A DNA stretch of 64,000 nt, from NCBI RefSeq assembly GCF_014696315.1, contig NZ_JACJPX010000045.1:1-64000 (forward strand), written 5' to 3'. The stretch is from Calothrix membranacea FACHB-236 (GTDB taxonomy: Bacteria; Cyanobacteriota; Cyanobacteriia; Cyanobacteriales; Nostocaceae). Below, in pieces: positions 54,416 to 63,545 of the stretch; position 1 is the first letter of the stretch, and each line of letters begins with the position of its first letter. The translations under genes were made by a program, and so were the position numbers. The notes under the pieces were generated by a model, which was not told the origin of the DNA, ran no database searches, and worked only from the letters and a program-made list of their open reading frames with translations.

Positions 54416-54487
54416 TATGTTCCCAAAGCGCTGCAATTCTATCCTAGTCTGGTTGTGTACTGAAAGTAAGAATTGGGATTGTGAACT

Positions 54488-55291
54488 GTGGAGTTAGTAA
54501 CAATACAGGGACAGCCTGCCAGCATTCTTGGTCTGGCAGGGCAATCGATAGATGATGCAACTATTTCGTTGGCATTTACAGCGGGAATCAATTACTTTTT
54601 CTTTTACAATCTAGAATCAAAAAACTTTTTAGGTGGCTTAAAATCTCTCTTGGCAAGAAACCGTGAGCAGGTATTGGTGGCGACGGGGAGCGAAAGCCGG
54701 GATCTACAATCTTTACGCAATTACTTTAATTCTGTCCGCCATTGTTTAAATAGCGATCGCGTGGACATATTTTTTCTGGAATATGTCTCCCCTGCTGACG
54801 ACATGAAACAGGTTGAGATAGTACTAGATGAACTTCGTTTGTGGCAAAACTCTGGAGTTTTGCGTTATGTGGGAGTTACCACACATAACCGAGCTATTGC
54901 TTTAAAAATGCTTGAGCATCATCGGTGTGATGTGTTGATGCACCGCTATAACATGGCACATCGTAAGGTTGAAGACAACGTTTTACCAGAGGCTAAAAGA
55001 GCTAATGTTCCCCTGGTAGCATTCACTTGTACTCGTTGGGGAACGCTACTCAAAGGCCATCCTCACTGGCATGGTAAGCTACCCACGGCAGCAGATTGTT
55101 ACCGTTATGCGCTAAGTAATTCAGCAGTGCGTCTGGCACTTACTGCCCCAAAAACCAGGCAGGAATTAGAAGAAAATCTTGCTGTTTTGCACTCACCTCA
55201 ACTGTCAAATCAAGAAATAGCCCAATGGCAAGAATACGGTGACTTGATTTACGGTAATGGGCAAGATGCATTTGATACCCAATGGATTTAA
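54488..55291 (+). CDS. Aldo/keto reductase-like protein lacking catalytic residues
   Basis: A 267-residue protein with the overall AKR pattern (SRDLQSLRNYFNSVRHCL; VDIFFLEYVSP; GVLRYVGVTTHNRAIAL). Compared with active enzymes, the DTA-x-x-YG segment reads FFFYNLES and the catalytic Lys site reads ATGSES, so at least the Asp and Lys are missing. It is also shorter than the usual 310-330 residues. It may be a non-redox binding protein or act in an unusual way. Starts at GTG. Confidence 0.7.
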   Translation: MELVTIQGQPASILGLAGQSIDDATISLAFTAGINYFFFYNLESKNFLGGLKSLLARNREQVLVATGSESRDLQSLRNYFNSVRHCLNSDRVDIFFLEYVSPADDMKQVEIVLDELRLWQNSGVLRYVGVTTHNRAIALKMLEHHRCDVLMHRYNMAHRKVEDNVLPEAKRANVPLVAFTCTRWGTLLKGHPHWHGKLPTAADCYRYALSNSAVRLALTAPKTRQELEENLAVLHSPQLSNQEIAQWQEYGDLIYGNGQDAFDTQWI

Positions 55292-55389
55292 AACTATTGA
55301 TGGGAAGTATCCAAGGTTTTGACTCAAAATTATCAACGTAATTCGTAATTATGGATTTTAATTACGAATTACGGCTTAAAAATCACGAA

Positions 55390-55578
55390 TTAGTGACTAA
55401 AACGTCTCTTGCCTTGCCTGTGTTTAGCCACTTCTTTACGCTTGCGTTTTTCCAAAGGCGTTTCAAAGTGACGATGCTTCTTCATATCGGGAAAAATTCC
55501 CGCCTTAGAAACTTCTCGCTTAAATCGGCGTAAGGCTGATTCAATGTGTTCATTCTCACCCACTACTACTTGGGTCAT
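55390..55578 (-). CDS. rpsU: 30S ribosomal protein S21
   Basis: A 62-residue basic protein: [20 protein letters not shown] and [19 protein letters not shown] followed by a [16 protein letters not shown] tail, as in bacterial bS21, which binds the 30S platform near the anti-Shine-Dalgarno region and helps initiation. It lies downstream of an RRM protein gene on the same strand, a known cyanobacterial pairing (rbp-rpsU). Confidence 0.95.
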   Translation of the reverse strand: MTQVVVGENEHIESALRRFKREVSKAGIFPDMKKHRHFETPLEKRKRKEVAKHRQGKRRFSH

Positions 55579-55708
55579 TATCTCTCCTGCTAAACTAGCT
55601 TAATTAACTGTTTATACTGATCAATTGTTCAGTTGACTAAAGTGTAAAAAAAGTACACTCTATTATCTAACCTGAAAATTTGCTGGTAAAATTTCAGCGC
55701 TTCAAAGC

Positions 55709-56014
55709 TTAGTAGCGGTTACGAGATCCACCATATCCACCTCGGTTACCACCAGAAGAACCACCTCTGTCTTCCCTGGGTTTAGCTTTGTTAACTTTAA
55801 GGTCACGACCCATCCATTCAGCGCCATCAAGGGCTTCAATCGCAGCGGCTTCTTCAGCGTCACTACCCATTTCCACAAATCCGAAACCACGTGGTCGTCC
55901 TGTTTCACGGTCTGTAGGTAGTTGAACACGCTTTACAGTGCCATATTCTGCAAAAACGGCGCTTAAGGCATCTTGGGTAACTTCGTAAGAGAGGTTGCCT
56001 ATATAAATCGACAT
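55709..56014 (-). CDS. rbp: RRM RNA-binding protein (cyanobacterial Rbp)
   Basis: A 101-residue protein with one RRM: RNP2 is IYIGNL (3-8) and RNP1 RGFGFVEM (about 43-50); a short Gly/Ser/Arg-rich tail (RGGSSGGNRGGYGG) follows. Proteins of this class are cold-induced in cyanobacteria and bind mRNA. The long AT-rich leader upstream may carry cold-responsive elements, as known for the family. Co-directional with rpsU 130 bases downstream. Confidence 0.93.
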   Translation of the reverse strand: MSIYIGNLSYEVTQDALSAVFAEYGTVKRVQLPTDRETGRPRGFGFVEMGSDAEEAAAIEALDGAEWMGRDLKVNKAKPREDRGGSSGGNRGGYGGSRNRY

Positions 56015-56337
56015 TAGATGGTCTCCAAAATTATCGCATTCGTTGAGATGTAAATTTCGGAGAAAAATCTGTAAATACCAAAAGGGAAAAGCCTGTCAAT
56101 ACTAACAACAAAAATACTCACCGAATTAACTCTCGTTCTCTAGGATGACATATAAGCCAATTTTTTGCATCCTTTAGATGGTTGGTTAATTAGCCATGAT
56201 ATGGAAACAAGTAGAACTACTTAAGATTAAGCTCATCCTGCCTCACATTTTTTTCTTTTCTCTTACATAGACTACAGTGACTTTGATGGCAGTTGCTACA
56301 ACTCGCTAAACCTGCCCATGTAAGGATTCTTCTCTGC
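56015..56337. other. Intergenic region holding the rbp leader
   Basis: About 320 bp between two minus-strand genes; the part nearest rbp is AT-rich and is probably a long 5' untranslated region. No repeat or separate gene seen. Confidence 0.5.
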
Positions 56338-57042
56338 CTATAATCGACTCTTACTTGGAAGTATAATCATCGCAAAATAAGGCACCTCTGCCGGATCGAC
56401 TTCATCTAAGGGTACAATTCTTTGCTGTGCCATTGTTGCCCGTTCAATATACAGCGCCCGCGATGCTAATCCTAATTGATGTAAAATATCCCGCACTTTG
56501 GTAAAGTGACGACCCAGCTTGATAATTGCTGCTGCGTCGGTTGTTAGTAGTTGTGTAGTTAATTCTTCTGCTGCTAAGGGTGCAGGTAAAACGGTGAGAA
56601 TATCGTTGTAGTAGGTGAAAGGCACACCCAAAGCTACCGGACAAGCCATGAGTGAGGAGACTCCAGGAACAACTTCGGTTTCGTACTCCTCAGATAACCG
56701 TGTGAAAACATACATAAATGAGCCGTAGAAAAACGGATCACCTTCACAAACTACCACCACATCCCGCCCAGCAGCTAAATGCGCGGCAATTGGTGCAATT
56801 TCTTGATCATAAACGGCCTTGGCTTTTTCTGGTTCCAAAGCGCGGGGGAGGTGATAAAGTACCTCGATTTGATTTCCTGGCAGATATGGCGCAATGATTT
56901 TTCTGGCAATACTTTCTTTATCTGTTGCCGATTGATAAGCCACCACAGGCGCAGCTTGCAGCAGCCTTAGTGCTTTTAGGGTCAAGAGTTCTGGATCGCC
57001 AGGCCCTATGCCAATTCCATAGAGACGACCTTTAGTTGACAT
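56338..57042 (-). CDS. cobI: Precorrin-2 C20-methyltransferase
   Basis: A 234-residue tetrapyrrole methylase that uses S-adenosylmethionine to methylate C20 of precorrin-2. The family start GRLYGIGIGPGDPELLTLKAL, VVVVCEGDPFFYGSFMY (about 95-111) and VVPGVSSLMACPVALGVPF fit CobI/CbiL. It follows cobH with a three-base gap, in the riboswitch-led unit cobG-cobH-cobI. Confidence 0.93.
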   Translation of the reverse strand: MSTKGRLYGIGIGPGDPELLTLKALRLLQAAPVVAYQSATDKESIARKIIAPYLPGNQIEVLYHLPRALEPEKAKAVYDQEIAPIAAHLAAGRDVVVVCEGDPFFYGSFMYVFTRLSEEYETEVVPGVSSLMACPVALGVPFTYYNDILTVLPAPLAAEELTTQLLTTDAAAIIKLGRHFTKVRDILHQLGLASRALYIERATMAQQRIVPLDEVDPAEVPYFAMIILPSKSRL

Positions 57043-57045
57043 ATA

Positions 57046-57696
57046 TTATTCTTCCTCTGTTGCTAAGGCGTTAACTGCGGCGGCGGCGATCGCACTCCCG
57101 CCACGCCGACCATGTAATGTTAAAAATGGTACATTACGGCTATCTTCTGCTAGTGCGGCTTTCGACTCGGCTGCACCCACAAACCCCACGGGAAAACCCA
57201 AGATGACAGCAGGTTTGGGGCAACCCTCATCTAGCATTTCCAATAACCGGAATAAGGCAGTGGGCGCATTGCCAATTGCCACCACTGCACCTTCAAGATG
57301 CGATCGCGAAGCGTGCCCGAGGGGCTTTCGCCATAATTCTAAAGCCGCCGCCGAGCGCGTAGTACCCATTTTCTCAGCTAATTCTGGGACTTCTGCATCA
57401 TAAAGCGTACAAATAACTTGGTTATTTACAGGTAATCGCCGCCTTGTAATCCCTTCAGCCACCATCCGGCAATCACAGAGTATCGGCGCGCCATCAGCCA
57501 AAGCTGCCCGTCCAGACTGCGCTGCTGTGGGTGAATATCCCAAGTCAGTGACAATATCCGTCATTCCACAGGCATGGATTAAACGTACTGCAACTTTTGC
57601 TACATCTGGCGGCAATATTTCTAGATTTGCTTCCGACCGGATAATGGCGAAAGAATTACGATAAATTTCCTTAGCATCTTGGATGTAGTCAGGCAT
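57046..57696 (-). CDS. cobH: Precorrin-8X methylmutase
   Basis: A 216-residue enzyme that moves the C11 methyl to C12, giving hydrogenobyrinate. The catalytic His lies in VRLIHACGMTD (about 38-48); the sections CDCRMVAEGITR, GNAPTALFRLLEM and GFPVGFVGAAESK are diagnostic of CobH/CbiC. Between cobG and cobH sits a 7-bp repeat tract. Confidence 0.94.
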   Translation of the reverse strand: MPDYIQDAKEIYRNSFAIIRSEANLEILPPDVAKVAVRLIHACGMTDIVTDLGYSPTAAQSGRAALADGAPILCDCRMVAEGITRRRLPVNNQVICTLYDAEVPELAEKMGTTRSAAALELWRKPLGHASRSHLEGAVVAIGNAPTALFRLLEMLDEGCPKPAVILGFPVGFVGAAESKAALAEDSRNVPFLTLHGRRGGSAIAAAAVNALATEEE

Positions 57697-57745
57697 TGGG
57701 GGTTGGGGACTGGGGATTGGGGACTGGGGATTGGGGATTGGGGAG
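57695..57745. repeat. 7-bp STRR array (GGGGATT)
   Basis: About seven units of GGGGATT/GGGGACT, the complement of the array at 45686. It lies inside the cob unit, between cobG and cobH. Confidence 0.88.
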
Positions 57746-57767
57746 AAATAACTGCTGACTGTTGACT

Positions 57768-59195
57768 TTAGACTTCAGCCTTCAGATATCTATTGGCAAA
57801 TTCCCTGAAAGTCTCATCTAGGTTGAGGCGTTGGGTTTTATATCCTAGCAGCATCTTTTCTATTAATGCGGGCATTTTTGCCACAGTTACAAATTGATAT
57901 TCGCGACCAAATTTTTGTTCGTTGTCGTCAACGCCTACATAAACTTGATAACCTTCTAGTTTTTGATTGTCTTCCTCAATGCTGACACCAAGTAGGGTGA
58001 TATCACTTTTGCTGTGCTGGGCGCAGGATTTAGGACAGCCGCTAAAGTAGATATTTACAGGACTATCTAGAGATACGCGAGTTTTAAGATATTCTGCTAA
58101 TGTTAATGCGTCGCCTCTGGTGTCGGTAGCTGAGGAGGCGCACCCTTTGCTACCAGAACAGGCAACTAATGTACTGTTGATATTGCTAATGGAATAATCT
58201 AATTCCAAAGCTGCAATTTCTCGTTGTACATCAGCTATCGATTGTTGGGGAATATCGGTTAGGAGTAAGTTCTGCCAAGGGGTAAGCCTGAGAGTACCGC
58301 TACCGTATTCTTCGGATAACTCCGCTAATCCTATTAATTGTCTGGTTTCTAAACGACCTAAGGGTAAAACAATTCCTATATAAAATAAACCGGGCTGACG
58401 CTGGGGATGAATGCCAATATGCTGAAATTGGGGTTCTGATTTCAGTTCCCATCTCTGGGTTTGTGGGGAGGAGAGAGGAAAAGCTAGACGCTGCTGAACT
58501 TGTTGCAGATAATTTTCACAGCCTATATTGTTCAATACTTCTCGCAGACGCAGTTTATGTTTACTTGTAGGCTCGAGATGAGCTAGGTAAACATCGGCTA
58601 ACGCTGCCAAAACAGGTAAACATTGCTCTGGTGGCAATAAAATTCCTGTATCCTGGGCTGGGTTACCCTTTGCGCCAACACTCAAACACAGGCGGAAGTA
58701 AACTTCGCCATTTACTAAGACAGCCGCAAAAACGATATCATTAACGCGATCGCTTACCGAAACTATTCCACCACCATCAAAGCACAGGCTAAATTTGGCA
58801 GATAGTCCTGATAGTTGCGAGTTGGCTGTGATGTAATTGTCCCAAGCTTTCACAAAAGGACGAGTGTCAATTAATTCTTGGGGATCAATTCCAGCCGTTG
58901 GACTGGTCATGATATTGCGGATTTGATCTACAGTTTTGTTACTACAACCTAAACCTAAAGCTTGCAGATGCTGCAACACAAGAGAATTTATCCCCTGATG
59001 GATTTCGCGCACTTGCAAGTTAGCGCGATTAGTCACATCGACATAGCCACGTCCATATTGATCAGCGATATCTGCGATCGCGTGACACTGTTGACTATTT
59101 AAAATCCCACCAGGTATTCTAATGCGGGATAATATACCATCTTGAGCAGGGGTGGCGTAGAACAAGCCAGGACATTTAGTAAATCCAGACAGCAA
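57768..59195 (-). CDS. cobG: Precorrin-3B synthase
   Basis: About 475 residues, related to nitrite/sulfite reductases; it hydroxylates precorrin-3A with O2 (aerobic route). The 4Fe-4S ligands are in ACSGSKGCASS and FSGCPKSCAQH. Two half-repeats, each beginning around CPGLFYATPAQDGILSRIRIPGG and PGLFYIGIVLPLGR, match the family. The TTG at 59195 is preferred: GGAAGGAG lies eight bases upstream; a TTG at 59219 would put that site inside the gene. Presence of cobG implies the oxygen-dependent pathway at this step. First gene of the riboswitch-controlled unit. Confidence 0.9.
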   Translation of the reverse strand: MLSGFTKCPGLFYATPAQDGILSRIRIPGGILNSQQCHAIADIADQYGRGYVDVTNRANLQVREIHQGINSLVLQHLQALGLGCSNKTVDQIRNIMTSPTAGIDPQELIDTRPFVKAWDNYITANSQLSGLSAKFSLCFDGGGIVSVSDRVNDIVFAAVLVNGEVYFRLCLSVGAKGNPAQDTGILLPPEQCLPVLAALADVYLAHLEPTSKHKLRLREVLNNIGCENYLQQVQQRLAFPLSSPQTQRWELKSEPQFQHIGIHPQRQPGLFYIGIVLPLGRLETRQLIGLAELSEEYGSGTLRLTPWQNLLLTDIPQQSIADVQREIAALELDYSISNINSTLVACSGSKGCASSATDTRGDALTLAEYLKTRVSLDSPVNIYFSGCPKSCAQHSKSDITLLGVSIEEDNQKLEGYQVYVGVDDNEQKFGREYQFVTVAKMPALIEKMLLGYKTQRLNLDETFREFANRYLKAEV

Positions 59196-59249
59196 AACTA
59201 TAACTCCTTCCCTGTGCAACGCAGGGATGTAGATGATCTATGTCTCTTT

Positions 59250-59460
59250 AGGACAGCTTGAGAGTTGGCATTCTGACTTACTCAATCTTGGATTTTAGAT
59301 GCTGAATTTTGGCTAATTCTCTGACTCCTGATTTTTGTGAGTCACCGGTTGTTAACATACTCCCGACCATCAAAATTACAATCTAAAATCTAAAACTGCT
59401 TTACAGCTGCGGCACAGTCCCGGAATTGCACCGGCGTTTCCCAACCCCAAGCTTTAGTAA
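59250..59460 (-). promoter_or_regulatory. Cobalamin (B12) riboswitch upstream of cobG
   Basis: On the minus strand the conserved core reads TTGGGAAACGCCGGTGCAAT then TCC, GGGACTGTGCCGCAGCTGT (59405-59443), and the B12 box AGTCAGAATGCCAACT follows at about 59263-59278. A short stem CCCTG/CAGGG next to GGAAGGAG (59198-59223) could mask the cobG ribosome site when ligand binds, so translational control is likely. Confidence 0.92.
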
Positions 59461-59797
59461 TTTAGCATGAGAAGGTAGTGACAATTATCGCTGCTTTATA
59501 TTTTTCATCAACTGAATAAGATTTATTTAACCAAGCTATACATTTTAAAATTACGCATTCACGGGCATTTTATAGCAATAATTGATTAATAAGTTATATG
59601 TTTAGCATATTTAATAGACAAAATATCATTTTGCAGGCTCTTGCTTTCTTTTATATCAGTATATATCTCTTAACTACAAATATAGTTACCACTGAGTATT
59701 CAGGATTCTCTAACTTCATCTTCAGCAAATGTGTGTACTTTGTCCGCCTAGAACTGTTAAACTCAAAATCAGGGAACTCAACACAATAGAAAACCTG

Positions 59798-60082
59798 ATG
59801 TCAGAAACCTCACCAGCTAAAGATAGCCGTATTGACTTGAGAGTGACCCAAGAACAAAAGGAACTCCTAGAAAAAGCCGCTTCCCTCAGAGGAATTTCCT
59901 TAAGTGCCTATACTCTGTCTCACCTTTTACCCATTGCCAAACAAGAAATAGACAATCAGGAAAGGCTAGTGCTTTCAGATTGCGATCGCGATTTATTTAT
60001 GTCCATGATGGAAAATCCCCCAGAACTCCAAGGGAACCTGAAAAAAACCATCAAAAAATATCGGGCTAAATATGGACAATGA
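59798..60082 (+). CDS. TacA-like (DUF1778) antitoxin
   Basis: A 94-residue protein: SRIDLRVTQEQKELLEKAA is the ribbon-helix-helix of DUF1778 antitoxins, with a C-terminal FMSMMENPPELQGNLKK region that binds GNAT toxins. Start ATG at 59798 follows from the domain; upstream codons are unlike the family. It overlaps the toxin gene by 11 bases. Confidence 0.9.
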   Translation: MSETSPAKDSRIDLRVTQEQKELLEKAASLRGISLSAYTLSHLLPIAKQEIDNQERLVLSDCDRDLFMSMMENPPELQGNLKKTIKKYRAKYGQ

Positions 60083-60593
60083 GTCTGAAAAAAGATGGAA
60101 TTTTGTCCCTATTAATAAAAAGCATCAAAGAGAGAATTTTGACTGTGGTTATCCAGTTTTAAATGATTATCTCAAAAAATACGCTCGACAAAATCATGAA
60201 AAAGGAATTGCTAAAACTTTTGTGGCTATTTCTCAATCTCAATCTTTAAAAATAGAAGGGTTTTATACAGTTAGTGCTAGTGTCATAGAGTTTGCATCTC
60301 TACCAGAATCTGAGCAAAAAGGAATGCCTACCTATCCAATTCCAGCAATACTAATTGGTAAGTTAGCTGTAGATAACTCAGTCAAAGGGCAAGGGTTAGG
60401 AGGAGAATTACTAGTAGATGCACTTTTGAGAGCAGTCAAAGCTTCTCAAGAAATTGGCATTTTTGCTGTGAGAGTTGATGCTATAGATATGAAGGCAAAA
60501 GAATTCTATCTAAAATACGAATTTATTCCTTTTCAAGATAAACCTCTTTCACTGTTTTTACCGATGAAAACTATCTTCAGAGAATTTATATAA
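60072..60593 (+). CDS. TacT-like GNAT toxin
   Basis: A 173-residue acetyltransferase. FDCGYPVLNDYLKKYARQNH is the typical start of TacT/AtaT-like toxins, GFYTVSASVIE follows and the acetyl-CoA loop is VKGQGLGGELL (about 113-123); a Tyr near the C-terminus (EFYLKYEF) is the usual catalytic site. Such toxins acetylate the amino acid on charged tRNA. Paired with the overlapping DUF1778 gene. Confidence 0.92.
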   Translation: MDNESEKRWNFVPINKKHQRENFDCGYPVLNDYLKKYARQNHEKGIAKTFVAISQSQSLKIEGFYTVSASVIEFASLPESEQKGMPTYPIPAILIGKLAVDNSVKGQGLGGELLVDALLRAVKASQEIGIFAVRVDAIDMKAKEFYLKYEFIPFQDKPLSLFLPMKTIFREFI

Positions 60594-60646
60594 TTTTTAT
60601 ATGAAGATAAAATATCTTCAATAATTTAGATTTTTCATTTTTAGAT

Positions 60647-61426
60647 ATGACTAATATTTCCGTACCAAATAATGATTGGAATACTGCCCTGTATCAAGAT
60701 AAACACGCCTTTGTCTGGCAGTATGGCGAAGACTTGTTAAAATTACTCAACCCTCAACCTGGGGAATCAATTTTGGATCTTGGCTGTGGTACAGGACAAT
60801 TAACAGCAAAAATTGCCCAAGCGGGTGCTGAGGTATGGGGAATTGATCATGCACCTGAGATGATTGAGAAGGCTAGACAAAACTATCCTCATCTGCACTT
60901 TGATGTTGCTGATGCGACAAACTTTCAAGTTGAACAGCCTTTAGATGCGGTGTTTTCTAACGCTGTTTTACATTGGGTAAAACAAGCAGATTTAGCGATC
61001 GCATCCATACATCAAGCACTCAAACCAGGGGGGCGGTTTGTGGCAGAATTTGGCGGTAAAGGTAATGTACAGGCGATTGTCTCAGCTTTGTATAGCGCAA
61101 TCACAGCAATTGCCATTCCCGAACCACAAACCAGGAATCCTTGGTATTATCCCAGTATTGCTGAATATGCTACTCTCTTGGAACGGCAAGGGTTTGAGGT
61201 AATTTATGCTAACTTATATCCTCGCCCAACTGTATTAGCCGATAAAGAAGCAGGTTTAGCCAACTGGATTAAAATGTTTGCCAGCACTTTCTTTGTGGGA
61301 TTGTCTGCTGCACAACAAGCACAGGTAATTCAGCAAGTAGAAGACACTTTGCGTCCGACTCTTTATCAAGCAGGAAGTTGGACAGCAGACTACCGCAGAA
61401 TTCGGATTGTGGCTATTAAAGTCTAA
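60647..61426 (+). CDS. Class I SAM-dependent methyltransferase
   Basis: A 259-residue methyltransferase with SAM motif I ILDLGCGTGQLTAKIA (about 41-56), acidic motif II WGIDHAPEMIEKA and motif post-I DVADATNF. It resembles trans-aconitate or ubiquinone-type methylases; substrate unknown. It ends 21 bases before cobL and may be co-transcribed with it, but a role in cobalamin synthesis is unproven. Confidence 0.85.
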   Translation: MTNISVPNNDWNTALYQDKHAFVWQYGEDLLKLLNPQPGESILDLGCGTGQLTAKIAQAGAEVWGIDHAPEMIEKARQNYPHLHFDVADATNFQVEQPLDAVFSNAVLHWVKQADLAIASIHQALKPGGRFVAEFGGKGNVQAIVSALYSAITAIAIPEPQTRNPWYYPSIAEYATLLERQGFEVIYANLYPRPTVLADKEAGLANWIKMFASTFFVGLSAAQQAQVIQQVEDTLRPTLYQAGSWTADYRRIRIVAIKV

Positions 61427-61447
61427 ATAATCTATTTTTTAGCAAAA

Positions 61448-62668
61448 ATGGTAGGTAAATGGCTTTCGATTGTAGGCATTGGTGAAGATGGATTACAGGG
61501 GTTAAATGCGATCGCTCGTTCCCTAGTGGAGCGATCTGAAATAATAGTAGGAGGCGATCGCCATTTAGCAATGCTTCCTAGCAACGATCAACGCCAGAAA
61601 ATTACCTGGACTTCCCCCATTAGCAACTCAGTGGCCGCAATTATCCAACATCGCGGTCAAGCTGTATGTGTCCTCGCTAGCGGCGATCCCATGTGTTACG
61701 GAATTGGTGTCACTTTAACAAAGCAAATTCCTATCTCCGAAATCACAATTATTCCCGCACCTTCAGCCTTCAGCCTCGCCTGTGCCAGATTAGGATGGTC
61801 ATTAACAGAAGTAGAAACAGTCAGCTTGTGCGGTCGTCCACCTGCCCTCGTTCAGTCTTATATTTATCCTGGGGCGCGACTGCTAATTTTGAGTGCAGGT
61901 AAAGATACACCTGAGATTGTGGCAAAAATTTTGACACAACGGGGTTATGGTGAAAGTAAAATTACGGTTTTAGAAAGGATGGGTGGTACACAGGAACGGA
62001 TTGTAGAAAGTACCGCAGCATCTTGGAATGAAACAGACATCGCCGCTTTAAATGCGATCGCAGTTGATTGTGTTGCTGATTCTGGAGTTGTATCTTTGCC
62101 CAGAATCCCAGGATTGCCAGATAACGCCTATCACCACGATGGACAATTAACCAAACATGAAGTCAGGGCCATTACCCTAGCTACCTTAGCACCCATACCA
62201 GGAGAACTCTTGTGGGATGTAGGCGCGGGTTGCGGTTCAATTTCTATAGAATGGATGCGGACTCATCCTCGCTGCCGTGCGATCGCTATTGAACAAAACT
62301 CAACTAGACTACAATACATTGCCGATAATGCAGCCGCTTTAGGCGTACCAAGTATGCAAATTATTGCCGGAAAAGCACCGAATTCTCTGCAAGATTTACC
62401 TCAACCTGATGCTATTTTTATCGGCGGTGGCGTAACAGCCGATGGCTTATTTGATATTTGTTGGTCAGCACTTAAACCAGGTGGTAGATTAGTTGCAAAT
62501 GTCGTCACCATTGAAGGTGAACAAACCTTATTTAACTGGTATGAAAAAGTTGGTGGAAATTTCACTCGCATAGCCATTCAACGCGCCGAACCAATCGGTA
62601 AATTTTTAGGCTGGCGAGGAATGGCACCCGTTACCCAGTGGATAGCAAGGAAAGGAAACGGAGAATAG
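61448..62668 (+). CDS. cobL: Precorrin-6B C5,15-methyltransferase (decarboxylating)
   Basis: A 406-residue fusion of CbiE (residues 1-205; LSIVGIGEDGLQGL and VCVLASGDPMCYGIG) and CbiT (about 220-406; LWDVGAGCGSISIEWMR for SAM). It methylates C5 and C15 and removes the acetate carboxyl of ring C. Usual length for the fused form. Downstream and convergent with cobK. Confidence 0.93.
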   Translation: MVGKWLSIVGIGEDGLQGLNAIARSLVERSEIIVGGDRHLAMLPSNDQRQKITWTSPISNSVAAIIQHRGQAVCVLASGDPMCYGIGVTLTKQIPISEITIIPAPSAFSLACARLGWSLTEVETVSLCGRPPALVQSYIYPGARLLILSAGKDTPEIVAKILTQRGYGESKITVLERMGGTQERIVESTAASWNETDIAALNAIAVDCVADSGVVSLPRIPGLPDNAYHHDGQLTKHEVRAITLATLAPIPGELLWDVGAGCGSISIEWMRTHPRCRAIAIEQNSTRLQYIADNAAALGVPSMQIIAGKAPNSLQDLPQPDAIFIGGGVTADGLFDICWSALKPGGRLVANVVTIEGEQTLFNWYEKVGGNFTRIAIQRAEPIGKFLGWRGMAPVTQWIARKGNGE

Positions 62669-62674
62669 GAAAAA

Positions 62675-63427
62675 CTAAATTTTCCATTTATCCAGCAACC
62701 AAGCCATAACATCTTCAACATTACTTACTTGCTTCCCAGCCGGTATTGCTGGACGCTTCACCATCACAACTTGCACACCTAATTCTCGCGCCGCAATAAT
62801 TTTGGCATAAGTCGCATCACCGCCACTATTCTTGCTGACGATGGTATCTATTTTGTGGTGAATAAGAATTTCTCGTTCATTATCTAAAGCAAAAGGGCCG
62901 CGATCGCACAATACCAAACCCGGCGGTGTCAAAGCATCAGCATTAGGCGGATCGATCACCCGCATCAAAAACCAAATCCCTTCTAGGTGTGCAAAAGCGC
63001 TGAGTTCTTGTCTACCAACGGTTAAAAATACCCGTTCTGCTTGATTAGAAAGTGCTGCGGCTGCATCGCTAATACTTTCAACTTCAATCCAGCGATCGCC
63101 ATTTACCTTTTCCCAAGCAGGACGATTGAATAGCAACCGAGGGATACCAACCTCAACCGTAGCCGCCGCCGCATTCCAAGAAATTTGGCTAGCAAAGGGA
63201 TGAGTAGCATCGATGACAAAATCAATACTCATCTCTTGCAAATAGCTAACCAAACCCGCCACACCACCAAACCCGCCAATTCGCACATTACCAGATGAAA
63301 TCGACGGTTGACGAGTACGACCAGCTAAAGATGCGATCGCTTCAACTCCTGGGATAGTAGCAACTCTTGCAGCTATTTCAGCTGCATCTCCCGTTCCACC
63401 TAAAATTAAAACTTTGGTGTTTGGCAT
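62675..63427 (-). CDS. cobK: Precorrin-6A reductase
   Basis: A 250-residue NADPH-dependent reductase: VLILGGTGDAAEIAARV at the N-terminus binds the cofactor, FVIDATHPFASQIS (about 71-84) and VSKNSGGDATYAKIIAARELG (about 197-217) are diagnostic of CobK/CbiJ. It reduces precorrin-6A to dihydro-precorrin-6. It lies convergently six bases from cobL. Confidence 0.92.
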   Translation of the reverse strand: MPNTKVLILGGTGDAAEIAARVATIPGVEAIASLAGRTRQPSISSGNVRIGGFGGVAGLVSYLQEMSIDFVIDATHPFASQISWNAAAATVEVGIPRLLFNRPAWEKVNGDRWIEVESISDAAAALSNQAERVFLTVGRQELSAFAHLEGIWFLMRVIDPPNADALTPPGLVLCDRGPFALDNEREILIHHKIDTIVSKNSGGDATYAKIIAARELGVQVVMVKRPAIPAGKQVSNVEDVMAWLLDKWKI

Positions 63428-63545
63428 TTGTCATTTGGTCATGGGTAATGGGTAATGGGGTGTTTGGTATTGTCTCCCACCCTGCGGGAAGTCGCAAAGC
63501 GTCTACATCTACCTCATCTCCCTCATCCCCCTCATCTCCCTTTCC

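Noticed and set aside
59598-59789. 63-codon plus-strand frame before tacA
   Set aside because: AT-rich, no ribosome binding site, hydrophobic random composition.
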